Of a stretch of 41,272 bases of DNA, positions 7,705 to 14,473 are shown in pieces; the stretch's first letter is position 1; every line of letters begins with the position of its first letter. Below the pieces are notes generated by a model, which was not told the DNA's origin, searched no databases, and saw nothing but the letters and a program-made list of their open reading frames with translations. The position numbers and the translations under genes were made by a program. Origin of the DNA: JBOFEH01 sp051650265 (GTDB lineage Bacteria; Bacillota; Clostridia; Lachnospirales; Cellulosilyticaceae); the NCBI GenBank assembly GCA_051650265.1, contig JBOFIR010000150.1, forward strand, positions 1 to 41,272, given 5' to 3'.

Positions 7705-8622
7705 TTAAAACGCCCACACGTACATTAAGATAATGTGGATGATCAGCAGTGGGATCGCTACGAATGCTTGATGCTTGATCACGGCATTCTTATCTTTTGT
7801 CTGAAGTAGCGCCACTGGAAGCACATTGAAGTTGGCTGCCATCGGTGTGAGTAGTGTCCCACAGTATCCTGCTGTCAATGCAAGTGTTGAAGCAACGAGT
7901 ACATCCCCACCTTGCATGAATACAAATGGTACCCCGATCCCTACTGTAATCACAGAAAAGGCCGCAAAAGCATTCCCCATAATCATTGTAAAGAAGGCCA
8001 TACCTAGACAATATGCCGCTGCACCTACGAGGGCATTTCCTTCTGGAATAACCCCCGAGATGAGATTTGCGATCACATCACCTACACCAGCTTCTGTGAA
8101 CAGTGTACCAAGTGAAGCAAGCAGCTGTGGCAAGATACTCATAGCCCCTATCGCCTGAAGCATACGGTTCCCATCATCACCTACTGTCTTAAGTGGTGCT
8201 TTTGTCAAAGCTAAAGTTAATATAAGTGTAATACACGCTGCAAGACCAATAGCTACCACCCCACCAAGATTCGTAAACTTCGCAATCAATACAACAACTA
8301 CTGCGATGGTAAGTGATGGGATAAAGATCTTGTTACCAAGGTTCTTTGCAGATGCTACTGCAAATGCCTGATCCGGCATATTGACTTTCCCCATTCTCAC
8401 CTGCTTTGTCGCTGTCAGTATACCAACAACTAATAAGAGCACACCTACCATTGCACCCGGAAGATAGCTTCCAAATACAAAGATTGTTCCAAGAATTGTC
8501 CAGAATCCAAATGTTCCAAAACGACTTGTGTGTGATTTATCTCGAATGACATTAAATGCCACAAGATACATGAAAGCCCCTACTAGTACATAAAAAATTT
8601 CAAGTAATAGATCTTTCATCAT
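7705..8622 (-). CDS. DUF979 family membrane protein
   Basis: This 305-residue protein is almost wholly hydrophobic, with about eight to nine membrane segments and a GNAFAAFSVITVGIGVPF stretch typical of the family. DUF979 members are regularly encoded beside DUF969 and pyroglutamyl peptidase, and the two together resemble a split ion-transporter-superfamily permease. A role in moving pyroglutamate, pyroglutamyl peptides or related acids is inferred from context only. It starts at ATG 8620-8622, directly abutting the DUF969 stop, with GAGGTG as ribosome site, so the two proteins are likely translated in a coupled way. Confidence 0.86.
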   Translation of the reverse strand: MMKDLLLEIFYVLVGAFMYLVAFNVIRDKSHTSRFGTFGFWTILGTIFVFGSYLPGAMVGVLLLVVGILTATKQVRMGKVNMPDQAFAVASAKNLGNKIFIPSLTIAVVVVLIAKFTNLGGVVAIGLAACITLILTLALTKAPLKTVGDDGNRMLQAIGAMSILPQLLASLGTLFTEAGVGDVIANLISGVIPEGNALVGAAAYCLGMAFFTMIMGNAFAAFSVITVGIGVPFVFMQGGDVLVASTLALTAGYCGTLLTPMAANFNVLPVALLQTKDKNAVIKHQAFVAIPLLIIHIILMYVWAF

Positions 8623-9297
8623 TTACACCTCGTTTCTTTTCTTCAGACGGCGTCTAATCTTGTGGTCCAAATGAATGTTTTGGATCACCCCAAGTAATAG
8701 CGCAATCAGAGCAACTGGAATAGCTGTCTGTGCAATATCTAATGTATTGACATCATAGCCAAGTTCACTGAGTGTTCCTGCAATCAGCAGTACCCCTGAA
8801 TTTGCTAAGAAAATATTTTGTGCAAAGAAGTTTCCGTAGTTATCAGCCGCTGCTGCCGCTGCTTTGATTTCCTCTTCACTTTTTTCATCTAATTCACCAT
8901 ATTCACTTGCTGCTGCGCCCTGCGCCATAGGCTGAATAAGTGGTCTCACAAACTCCGCATGACCACCAAGTCTTAGCCCCATCGCAATTGCAATTTCTCT
9001 TATGAGCAGATAAAGGGATAAGAGCCTTCCTGTAGAAAGATTTTTTATATTTTTGATGAGATAAATAGCACGTTCCTTAAGTCCGTAACGCTCACACATT
9101 CCGATGATTGGTAAAATCAAAAGAAAGAGTGCCATGTGTCTTTGGTTAACAAATGTATCACCTATAGTATGTAATATTTGTATCAGATCCATCTTGGCAA
9201 CAAGCCCTGTCACAACCCCTGCACTCAAGACTACCGCGATTGTATCGAACTTGAGAAGGAATCCAACAATTACTACAACAATACCGATTAACTCCAT
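8623..9297 (-). CDS. DUF969 family membrane protein
   Basis: A 224-residue integral membrane protein and first gene of the DUF969-DUF979-pcp operon. Several hydrophobic helices flank an acidic cytoplasmic or outside loop (YGELDEKSEEEIKAAAAAA, near residues 133-151), and AMGLRLGGHAEFVRPLI is the family's conserved core. It is expected to act with DUF979 as one transport unit, each resembling half of a larger permease. AAGGAGG is located before ATG 9295-9297. The family assignment is good; the substrate has not been shown. Confidence 0.86.
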   Translation of the reverse strand: MELIGIVVVIVGFLLKFDTIAVVLSAGVVTGLVAKMDLIQILHTIGDTFVNQRHMALFLLILPIIGMCERYGLKERAIYLIKNIKNLSTGRLLSLYLLIREIAIAMGLRLGGHAEFVRPLIQPMAQGAAASEYGELDEKSEEEIKAAAAAADNYGNFFAQNIFLANSGVLLIAGTLSELGYDVNTLDIAQTAIPVALIALLLGVIQNIHLDHKIRRRLKKRNEV

Positions 9298-9330
9298 ATT
9301 ATTCCTCCTTTTTCACAAAATCATACCTCT

Positions 9331-9360
9331 ATTATACCGAAATGCCCACCTAAAAACTAC
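9331..9360 (-). promoter_or_regulatory. Candidate promoter of the DUF969-DUF979-pcp operon
   Basis: A perfect TATAAT (9336-9331 on the minus strand) lies about 33 bases before the DUF969 start. The -35 element is weak: GTAGTT at 18 bases or TAGTTT at 17. It may need an activator. Confidence 0.4.
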
Positions 9361-9437
9361 CTTTTTTGCTATTTTTCTTCAAAATACCATTTTTTTCACA
9401 GTATATTTTAACCAACTTTCACTAGCTTTTTTTATAC

Positions 9438-9463
9438 AAAAAGCCCTACCGCACGGGTAGGGC
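9438..9463 (-). terminator. Rho-independent terminator after the M23 peptidase gene
   Basis: A GC-rich eight-base-pair stem (GCCCTACC / GGTAGGGC, 9443-9450 and 9456-9463) with a five-base loop is followed on the minus strand by a T-run. It starts 14 bases after the M23 stop codon. Confidence 0.88.
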
Positions 9464-9477
9464 CTTCGTTTTTATAC

Positions 9478-10011
9478 CTATTGTTGTACGACCATAAACG
9501 TATCGATCGAAGGTGCAATAAGCCCTGCACCTTCAAAAATAAAGTAAGGATCTACAGGTTGTCCATAAATACGGTATTCATAATGAAGTAGAGGCGCTGT
9601 TGCATCGCCACTTTTCCCCGAATAACCAATGAGTGTACCTGCTTCTATCACATCCCCCATCTTGACTGCATAGCGATCAAGATGCATATAGCGTGATTCT
9701 GCACCATCTCCGTGATCAATGAAAACCATATGCCCACCACCTGTATCTAACCCCTTAGAATCAGGTGCTGCTTTGGTCACTTTGCCCCCTGCCACAGCAT
9801 ACAAAGGTGTTCCCATAGGTGCTGCAATATCTACCCCCTGATGCGTGTAGCTTCCTCTATACTCTCCAAAAGGTGCCAATAGACTAACCTCTTGCCATAT
9901 AGGACTGATGAGACTTGGTGTAGGTACGACGTTTGGCATAGCCATGACAGCATGTGCCATCAAAAGACTACATCCTACGAACGCGCCTAAATAGTTGCTT
10001 TTTTTCATCAT
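9478..10011 (-). CDS. Exported M23 family (LytM-type) metallopeptidase, one catalytic His replaced
   Basis: A signal peptide (residues 1-24, cleaved near VMA-MP) is followed by one M23 domain (about 45-155), the fold that cuts peptidoglycan cross-bridges. The zinc ligands H57 and D61 (HQGVD) and H143 are present, as is H110 in YMHLD. The family's HxH motif reads LLHYE at 141-145, so the first histidine, the catalytic one, is leucine. The protein may therefore be inactive or an amidase activator of the EnvC/SpoIIQ kind rather than a hydrolase. The start is ATG 10009-10011 with GGAGG; the longer TTG start lacks a site. Its partner is not in the window. Confidence 0.85.
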   Translation of the reverse strand: MMKKSNYLGAFVGCSLLMAHAVMAMPNVVPTPSLISPIWQEVSLLAPFGEYRGSYTHQGVDIAAPMGTPLYAVAGGKVTKAAPDSKGLDTGGGHMVFIDHGDGAESRYMHLDRYAVKMGDVIEAGTLIGYSGKSGDATAPLLHYEYRIYGQPVDPYFIFEGAGLIAPSIDTFMVVQQ

Positions 10012-10024
10012 TATACCTCCCTTC

Positions 10025-10060
10025 AAAATAGTTTTTATATTTAAAATAATAAACTATTTT
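10025..10060. repeat. Inverted repeat in the leader of the M23 gene
   Basis: AAAATAGTTT (10025-10034) and AAACTATTTT (10051-10060) are perfect 10-base arms separated by 16 AT-only bases. The repeat lies between the ribosome site and the candidate promoter of the M23 gene. It could be an operator or a leader hairpin. AT-richness makes chance more likely than for a GC-containing repeat. Confidence 0.45.
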
Positions 10061-10079
10061 ACAATTAGAGTAAACAAAA

Positions 10080-10114
10080 TACTGTATCATACAGTAGGCT
10101 ATGTATATATCGAC
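10080..10114 (-). promoter_or_regulatory. Palindrome over a candidate -10 box upstream of the M23 gene
   Basis: TACTGTA-TCA-TACAGTA (10080-10096) is a perfect 7-base palindrome. Its centre reads TATGAT on the minus strand (10091-10086), a good -10 box, with a poor -35 (GTCGAT, 10114-10109) at 17 bases. The arrangement fits an operator covering a promoter. It would give a leader of about 68 bases for the M23 gene. Confidence 0.4.
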
Positions 10115-10144
10115 ACAATCCTATTTTATATTATACTTATGTAT

Positions 10145-10188
10145 AAAAATAGTCTAGTGAATATTATTTTATTCACTAGACTATTTTT
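10145..10188 (-). terminator. Terminator after the small hypothetical gene
   Basis: Perfect 18-base arms (10145-10162 and 10171-10188) with an 8-base loop, flanked by A-run and T-run, lie 15 bases after the stop codon of the gene at 10204-10599. The structure would work on either strand, but only the minus strand has a gene running into it. Confidence 0.85.
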
Positions 10189-10203
10189 AGTTGATATATT
10201 ATT

Positions 10204-10599
10204 TTAGTCCCAATCATCATCAAATAAGTGCTTGCAACGTGCACAATCATAATAAATGTCCATTGTCTGACGCACACTTTCTTCACCCAGACCAAATGCC
10301 TCTACCACTGGGCGAAGCGCCATCGGCTTGATACAACGATCATGATAAATCACATATTGCCTACTTGCTATATTAAACACAACACGCCCTCTTGGGTAGA
10401 AATCATATACCTCACCATATGTTTTTTCAAAGCGCTCACGCCAGATCTGCTCATGTCCATGGGGCGGAATAAGCAGTCCCCCTTTGCGCTCGCCCTCTTT
10501 CTTATCATATGTTGCTACAAGTAGCCCCTCTGGGGTTACAAAGAAAAGTCCTATTGTATTCATCTTGGTGCTCCATTTCTGTCCAAATTCTAATGCCAT
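10204..10599 (-). CDS. Small hypothetical protein with C-terminal CxxC
   Basis: I do not recognise this 131-residue protein. It is soluble, with no signal or membrane segment. The middle part is a likely beta-rich block (PRGRVVFNIASRQYVIYHDRCI, split around residues 70-91), followed by a short helical part and the C-terminus DCARCKHLFDDDWD, where a CxxC and acidic residues could bind a metal. The start is ATG 10597-10599 after GAGGTG; an upstream start nine codons earlier has no good ribosome site. It is a single-gene unit with its own terminator and a candidate promoter. Functional assignment is not possible from context. Confidence 0.75.
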   Translation of the reverse strand: MALEFGQKWSTKMNTIGLFFVTPEGLLVATYDKKEGERKGGLLIPPHGHEQIWRERFEKTYGEVYDFYPRGRVVFNIASRQYVIYHDRCIKPMALRPVVEAFGLGEESVRQTMDIYYDCARCKHLFDDDWD

Positions 10600-10619
10600 T
10601 ATAGCACCTCTATCATGCA

Positions 10620-10649
10620 AGTACAAAAATTAAATACTTTATCTGTCAA
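10620..10649 (-). promoter_or_regulatory. Candidate promoter of the small hypothetical gene
   Basis: A perfect TTGACA (10649-10644, minus strand) is followed 18 bases later by TGTACT (10625-10620), a 4-of-6 match to the -10 box, 21 bases before the start codon. Confidence 0.45.
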
Positions 10650-10651
10650 TG

Positions 10652-10680
10652 TTGCTTTTTCTTCTGACATAGCATATATT
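10652..10680 (+). promoter_or_regulatory. Candidate promoter of the CorC-type gene
   Basis: TTGCTT (10652-10657), a 17-base spacer and TATATT (10675-10680) precede the ribosome site AGAGGAT. A TATAAT also overlaps at 10680-10685 without a matching -35. Confidence 0.5.
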
Positions 10681-10715
10681 ATAATAATATTAAAAAAAAG
10701 AGAGGATGAGTTATT

Positions 10716-12020
10716 TTGGATTCTGACCCGAGTAGCATACTATCACAATTGATACTTATAGGAGGTTTAACACTGGTTAACGCTTTTTTTGCTTCAGCAG
10801 AGATGGCTATTGTCTCCCTGAACAAAAACAAGATTCGCGCCTTGAGCGCATCAGGCAATCGCAATGCACGACTTGTAGAACAGCTCATAGAGGAACCTAG
10901 TCGCTTTCTATCCACGATCCAAATTGGGATCACTCTAGCTGGCTTCTTTTCAAGTGCTTCCGCTGCGACCGGGATCTCACAGCATGTCACCAACTTGCTA
11001 ATGCCCCTAAACCTACCCTATACATCTCAAATTGCTATGATTAGTGTGACCCTTTTACTGTCTTATTTTACTTTAGTCTTTGGTGAACTTGTTCCTAAAC
11101 GGCTGGCTTTAAGAAGTGCTGACCATGTTGCCCTATTTACTGCACCGATTGTCTACATGATTTCAATTCTAGCAAGGCCCTTTATCAAGGTTCTTTCCTT
11201 ATCCACCACTCTTGTACTTAGACTGATGGGAATCTCATCAGATAGCGCACAAGATAAGGTTTCTGAAGAGGAGCTCCGCACCATGATCGATCAGTCCCAA
11301 CAAGATGGCTGTATTGCTACAGAAGAAAAGGATATGATCGAAGGCGTTTTTGAATTCAATGATAAAAATATCAAAGAAATCATGACTCCGCGTAAAGAAA
11401 CTTTTATGGTAGATATTGAGACGTCTAATGAAGAGATTCTTGAGGCACTCTTTTCAAGGAACTATTCGAGGATTCCTATCTATGAAGACACAACTGACCA
11501 CATTATTGGTGTTCTTTATATGAAAGACCTTTTAAAGGTTGCAAAATCCGTAGGCTTCGATCAGATAAATATTAGGGAGATCCTTCATGAGCCTTTCTTT
11601 GTTCAAGAAAACAAAAAGACTAATGAACTCTTCAAAGAACTCAAAAAACATAAGACACATATGGCGCTACTTATCAATGAATACGGCGGCTTCTCCGGGA
11701 TTGTTACAATGGAAGATCTCCTTGAAGAAATTGTCGGCGATATTAGTGATGAATACGATGTGGACCAAGTGGATCTCAAACAGACCGCAACCAATACTTA
11801 TTGGGTAAGAGGTCTCGTACCAGTAAGCCGCATTAATCATAAATTGCATATCCAAATTGATCAAGGTGAATATGATACCCTCAATGGCTATCTCATCACA
11901 CAACTTGGTGAAATTCCAAAAGAACAGACAAAAATGGAACTCCTAACAGACTTCGCTGCATTCCGCATCCTCAAAGTCAGCAATACCCGTATTGAAGAAG
12001 TAGAGATTCAGCTTACCTAA
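10716..12020 (+). CDS. CNNM/CBS-domain membrane protein (HlyC/CorC family transporter)
   Basis: Domain order: CNNM membrane domain (residues about 1-190, with FFASAEMAIVSLNKNKIR and FGELVPKRLALR), a CBS pair (about 215-335, with IMTPRKETFMV and LLEEIVGDISDEYD) and the CorC_HlyC domain (about 350-430, with WVRGLVPVSRIN). CNNM/CorC proteins take part in magnesium and other cation homeostasis; the older name haemolysin is misleading. The start is a TTG at 10716-10718, supported by AGAGGAT about seven bases before it; the next ATG would cut into the first membrane helix. It is one of only two plus-strand genes here and ends in a bidirectional terminator. Confidence 0.92.
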   Translation: MDSDPSSILSQLILIGGLTLVNAFFASAEMAIVSLNKNKIRALSASGNRNARLVEQLIEEPSRFLSTIQIGITLAGFFSSASAATGISQHVTNLLMPLNLPYTSQIAMISVTLLLSYFTLVFGELVPKRLALRSADHVALFTAPIVYMISILARPFIKVLSLSTTLVLRLMGISSDSAQDKVSEEELRTMIDQSQQDGCIATEEKDMIEGVFEFNDKNIKEIMTPRKETFMVDIETSNEEILEALFSRNYSRIPIYEDTTDHIIGVLYMKDLLKVAKSVGFDQINIREILHEPFFVQENKKTNELFKELKKHKTHMALLINEYGGFSGIVTMEDLLEEIVGDISDEYDVDQVDLKQTATNTYWVRGLVPVSRINHKLHIQIDQGEYDTLNGYLITQLGEIPKEQTKMELLTDFAAFRILKVSNTRIEEVEIQLT

Positions 12021-12033
12021 TAGTGCTGAGTAT

Positions 12034-12081
12034 ACACAAAAAAGCACATGCCCCCCCTAAGGGTCATGTGCTTTTTTGTGT
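12034..12081. terminator. Bidirectional terminator between CorC-type gene and spo0A
   Basis: Perfect 17-base arms (12034-12050 and 12065-12081) containing GCACATG / CATGTGC with A6/T6 runs on both sides. It lies 13 bases after each of the two convergent stop codons. Confidence 0.92.
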
Positions 12082-12093
12082 GTGCGAATAAGG

Positions 12094-12927
12094 TTAGCTT
12101 ACTTGCATCTCAAGACGAAGTCTATCTGCAATAAGCGCAATAAATTCGCTATTAGTTGGCTTACCTTTTCCGTTGTTTACAGTATAGCCAAATAGTTTAT
12201 CAATTGTATCCATCTTGCCACGGCTCCATGCCACTTCGATGGCATGACGAATTGCACGCTCTACACGGCTTGGTGTCGTGTTGTATTGTTTTGCAATATT
12301 AGGATAAAGTTGTTTGGTGATTGAATTTAAAATATCCATATCATTGATTGCCATAATAATGGCATCTCTCAGGTATTGATACCCTTTGATATGTGCTGGA
12401 ATACCAATTTCATGAATCACATTTGTAACTTCCGTTTCTAAACTATGCTTGGTAACAGGTGGTTTAGGTCTTGGCCCTAATGCAGGTGTTGGTGATACAG
12501 CTTGTGTGCCCATGGCTGGTGTCGCAACTTTGTTTTTAACCGAACTATTCATTGTACGAAGTTGTCTGATTCGCATCGCTAATGTATCCATATCAAACGG
12601 CTTTACAATGTAGTACTCTGCGCCTAGTGCAAGTGCCCTTTCTGTGATTTTGTCTTGTCCTACCGCGGATAACATCACTACCAGCGGCTTTACTCCCATA
12701 TCAGAAAGATTAATTTTCTCCAATACTCCAATCCCATCTAAATAGGGCATAATCACATCTAATATAACCACGTCTGGTTGTGTTTCATAAATCACATCAT
12801 AAGCTTCCATACCATTTGAAGCACATCCGATTACTTCCATATCTCCTTGGCTCATCAAAAACGCCTTCAAGATTTCAATAAATTCTTTGTTATCATCGGC
12901 TAATACGATCTTAATTGTATCTAGCAA
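12094..12927 (-). CDS. spo0A: Stage 0 sporulation master regulator Spo0A
   Basis: Spo0A is the response regulator that, when phosphorylated, starts sporulation. The receiver domain (residues 4-120) has acidic pocket D11-D12, phosphoacceptor D57 in VVILDVIMP and K109. A proline-rich linker of about 35 residues follows (about 130-160). The C-terminal effector domain carries the recognition helix segment SRVERAIRHAIEVAWSRG. I choose TTG 12925-12927, which gives the family-typical start (MLDTIKIVLADDN) seven bases after a G6 run acting as ribosome site; a GTG five codons upstream is possible. It lies downstream of spoIVB with its own sigma-A promoter. Confidence 0.97.
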   Translation of the reverse strand: MLDTIKIVLADDNKEFIEILKAFLMSQGDMEVIGCASNGMEAYDVIYETQPDVVILDVIMPYLDGIGVLEKINLSDMGVKPLVVMLSAVGQDKITERALALGAEYYIVKPFDMDTLAMRIRQLRTMNSSVKNKVATPAMGTQAVSPTPALGPRPKPPVTKHSLETEVTNVIHEIGIPAHIKGYQYLRDAIIMAINDMDILNSITKQLYPNIAKQYNTTPSRVERAIRHAIEVAWSRGKMDTIDKLFGYTVNNGKGKPTNSEFIALIADRLRLEMQVS

Positions 12928-12977
12928 CGTCTTTCCCCCCACCCGTGTTTTACATTTTTTTACCGTAATATACTTTT

Positions 12978-13006
12978 ATTATATCTGAAATTTTTTATTA
13001 AAGCAA
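12978..13006 (-). promoter_or_regulatory. Sigma-A promoter of spo0A
   Basis: TTGCTT (13006-13001), a 17-base spacer and perfect TATAAT (12983-12978) lie about 50 bases before the spo0A start. It lies within the spoIVB-spo0A gap and provides vegetative expression independent of spoIVB. Confidence 0.7.
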
Positions 13007-13049
13007 TACCATTTTTTGGTAATTCATATCCAATTGACAGTTCCCCCTA

Positions 13050-14333
13050 TTATTTATCAGTATTAATCATATTTTCAATAAATATCCCATACCCCTTTGT
13101 AGGTTCTTGAACGAATACATGTGTTACTGCACCAACGAGTTTTCCATCTTGGATGATTGGGCTACCACTCATCCCTTGAACAATCCCATTTGTCGCTTGG
13201 AGTAGTTCTTTATCCGTAATCTGGATGACCATACCTTTTGTAGGTTCACCACTATATTTTGCAACTTTTTGGATAAATACATCATAAGGTCGTACTTCCC
13301 CACCTACTACACTTGCCAAAATAATAGCTTTCCCTTCATGAATTTCATCTTGAAGTGCTATTGGAATAGGTGGTGCATTCAGATATTTCTTACCATTTTC
13401 ATTTATTGTACCATAAATCCCCTGTGCAGTGTTAGTCGTAATTTGCCCTAATATATTATATGGCTTATTTTCGATCATTCCTCCAAGATGTCCTGGCTCA
13501 CCTCTTTCTCCCTTTTGAATGGATGTTAACCTCGCGGTTGTCATTTGCCCTTCATGAACAGGCACCATCTTTTTGATCTCAAAATCGGTAATACCATGGC
13601 CTAGTGCACCAAATCGTTCGGTGGCAGGATCATAATAAGTAAGCGTACCTAACCCTTGCATCGTGTCTTTAATCCAGATGCCTAATTTATAGCAATCCTC
13701 ATTTTCACAGTATACAGGTGTCACTTCAATCACGCACTCTTCCCCACGTCTCTTAATGGTAAGCCGTAAAAGTTCTCCGCCACTATTTTCAATCTTTTCT
13801 TTGAATGCCTCCTTTGTACTGACCGCTTCACCATTAACTTTGAGAATCATATCGCCTTGCTGAATTTTCTCTTTACAAGGCTCAATCTCATGACCATTTG
13901 CTTCGAAAGGCCCTATCCCAGCAACGCCTAATCCCTCCATCTCAATCTTCACACCTACGAGCTGCCCACATGGTACCACTGCCATTGGCGGTAGCGCCTC
14001 CACACTCACCGTCTTGATGGGGATAAAACCCAGGAAAGAGAGGGTAATATCAGATCGCCCAACTTCCCCCATATTCACATATACAGGGTCCTTGAGGTTC
14101 ACCAATTTATTGTGGATGACACTCTTTTCTTTGTCCATCAGTGTCAGATTATCTCTTGTATGAACTTGTGCACGCAAAGGAATATTACAGTGTAATCGGT
14201 ATTCCTTTCCTGCCACAACCTTGATTTCATTTGGTAAGTAGAAATAAGAGATGAGGAGTGGGCTTGCTAAGATTACACAAACCAAACTCAGCCACATCCA
14301 TTTTAAAAATTTATCTTTTTTATTGCGCTTCAT
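13050..14333 (-). CDS. spoIVB: SpoIVB sporulation signalling serine peptidase
   Basis: SpoIVB is made in the forespore, crosses into the intermembrane space and triggers cleavage of pro-sigma-K by the SpoIVFA/FB complex. The sequence shows a cytoplasmic basic N-terminus with one membrane anchor (12-31), a PDZ domain (about 120-205, with GDMILKVNGEAVSTKEAF) and an S55 peptidase domain. H246 (GALGHGITD) and S389 (GMSGSPI) are the expected catalytic residues. The length, 427, is usual. It lies between recN and spo0A, the conserved order in spore formers. A candidate sigma-F/G promoter is directly upstream. Confidence 0.97.
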   Translation of the reverse strand: MKRNKKDKFLKWMWLSLVCVILASPLLISYFYLPNEIKVVAGKEYRLHCNIPLRAQVHTRDNLTLMDKEKSVIHNKLVNLKDPVYVNMGEVGRSDITLSFLGFIPIKTVSVEALPPMAVVPCGQLVGVKIEMEGLGVAGIGPFEANGHEIEPCKEKIQQGDMILKVNGEAVSTKEAFKEKIENSGGELLRLTIKRRGEECVIEVTPVYCENEDCYKLGIWIKDTMQGLGTLTYYDPATERFGALGHGITDFEIKKMVPVHEGQMTTARLTSIQKGERGEPGHLGGMIENKPYNILGQITTNTAQGIYGTINENGKKYLNAPPIPIALQDEIHEGKAIILASVVGGEVRPYDVFIQKVAKYSGEPTKGMVIQITDKELLQATNGIVQGMSGSPIIQDGKLVGAVTHVFVQEPTKGYGIFIENMINTDK

Positions 14334-14372
14334 AGGCTCACTTCCTCTGCTGTAACTTTGGTGTCATAAATT

Positions 14373-14402
14373 TAAAGTTTCCTTTTTGTTTTGCGTTTAT
14401 GC
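14373..14402 (-). promoter_or_regulatory. Candidate forespore sigma-F/G promoter of spoIVB
   Basis: GCATA (14402-14398, minus strand), exactly 15 bases, then GGAAACTTTA (14382-14373), which fits the sigma-F/G -10 pattern starting with GG. The predicted transcript start is about 33 bases before the spoIVB ATG. SpoIVB is known as a forespore gene in Bacillus, which supports the reading. Confidence 0.55.
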
Positions 14403-14438
14403 CAAGGAGTATGAGTCAAATAAAGGATAAAAAAAGGC

Positions 14439-14473
14439 AAAAAAAAACAAAGCATTACGCAGTAATGCTTTGT
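14439..14473 (-). terminator. Terminator overlapping the end of recN
   Basis: ACAAAGCATTAC and GTAATGCTTTGT (12-base perfect arms, 14447-14458 and 14462-14473) are followed on the minus strand by eight T. The 5' arm is made of the final recN codons and the stop lies in the loop and 3' arm. Confidence 0.9.

Noticed and set aside
7705..9297. DUF979 and DUF969 as one gene broken by a frameshift
   Set aside because: Each has its own ribosome site and full family length, and the two are separate genes in other Bacillota.
10080..10096. The palindrome as a LexA (SOS) box
   Set aside because: The half-sites CTGTA/TACAG resemble the E. coli box, but the spacing is CTG-N7-CAG rather than N10, and Bacillota use a different LexA site.
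10716..12020. CorC-type gene as a haemolysin
   Set aside because: The CNNM-CBS-CorC architecture is that of cation homeostasis proteins; the haemolysin name is historical.
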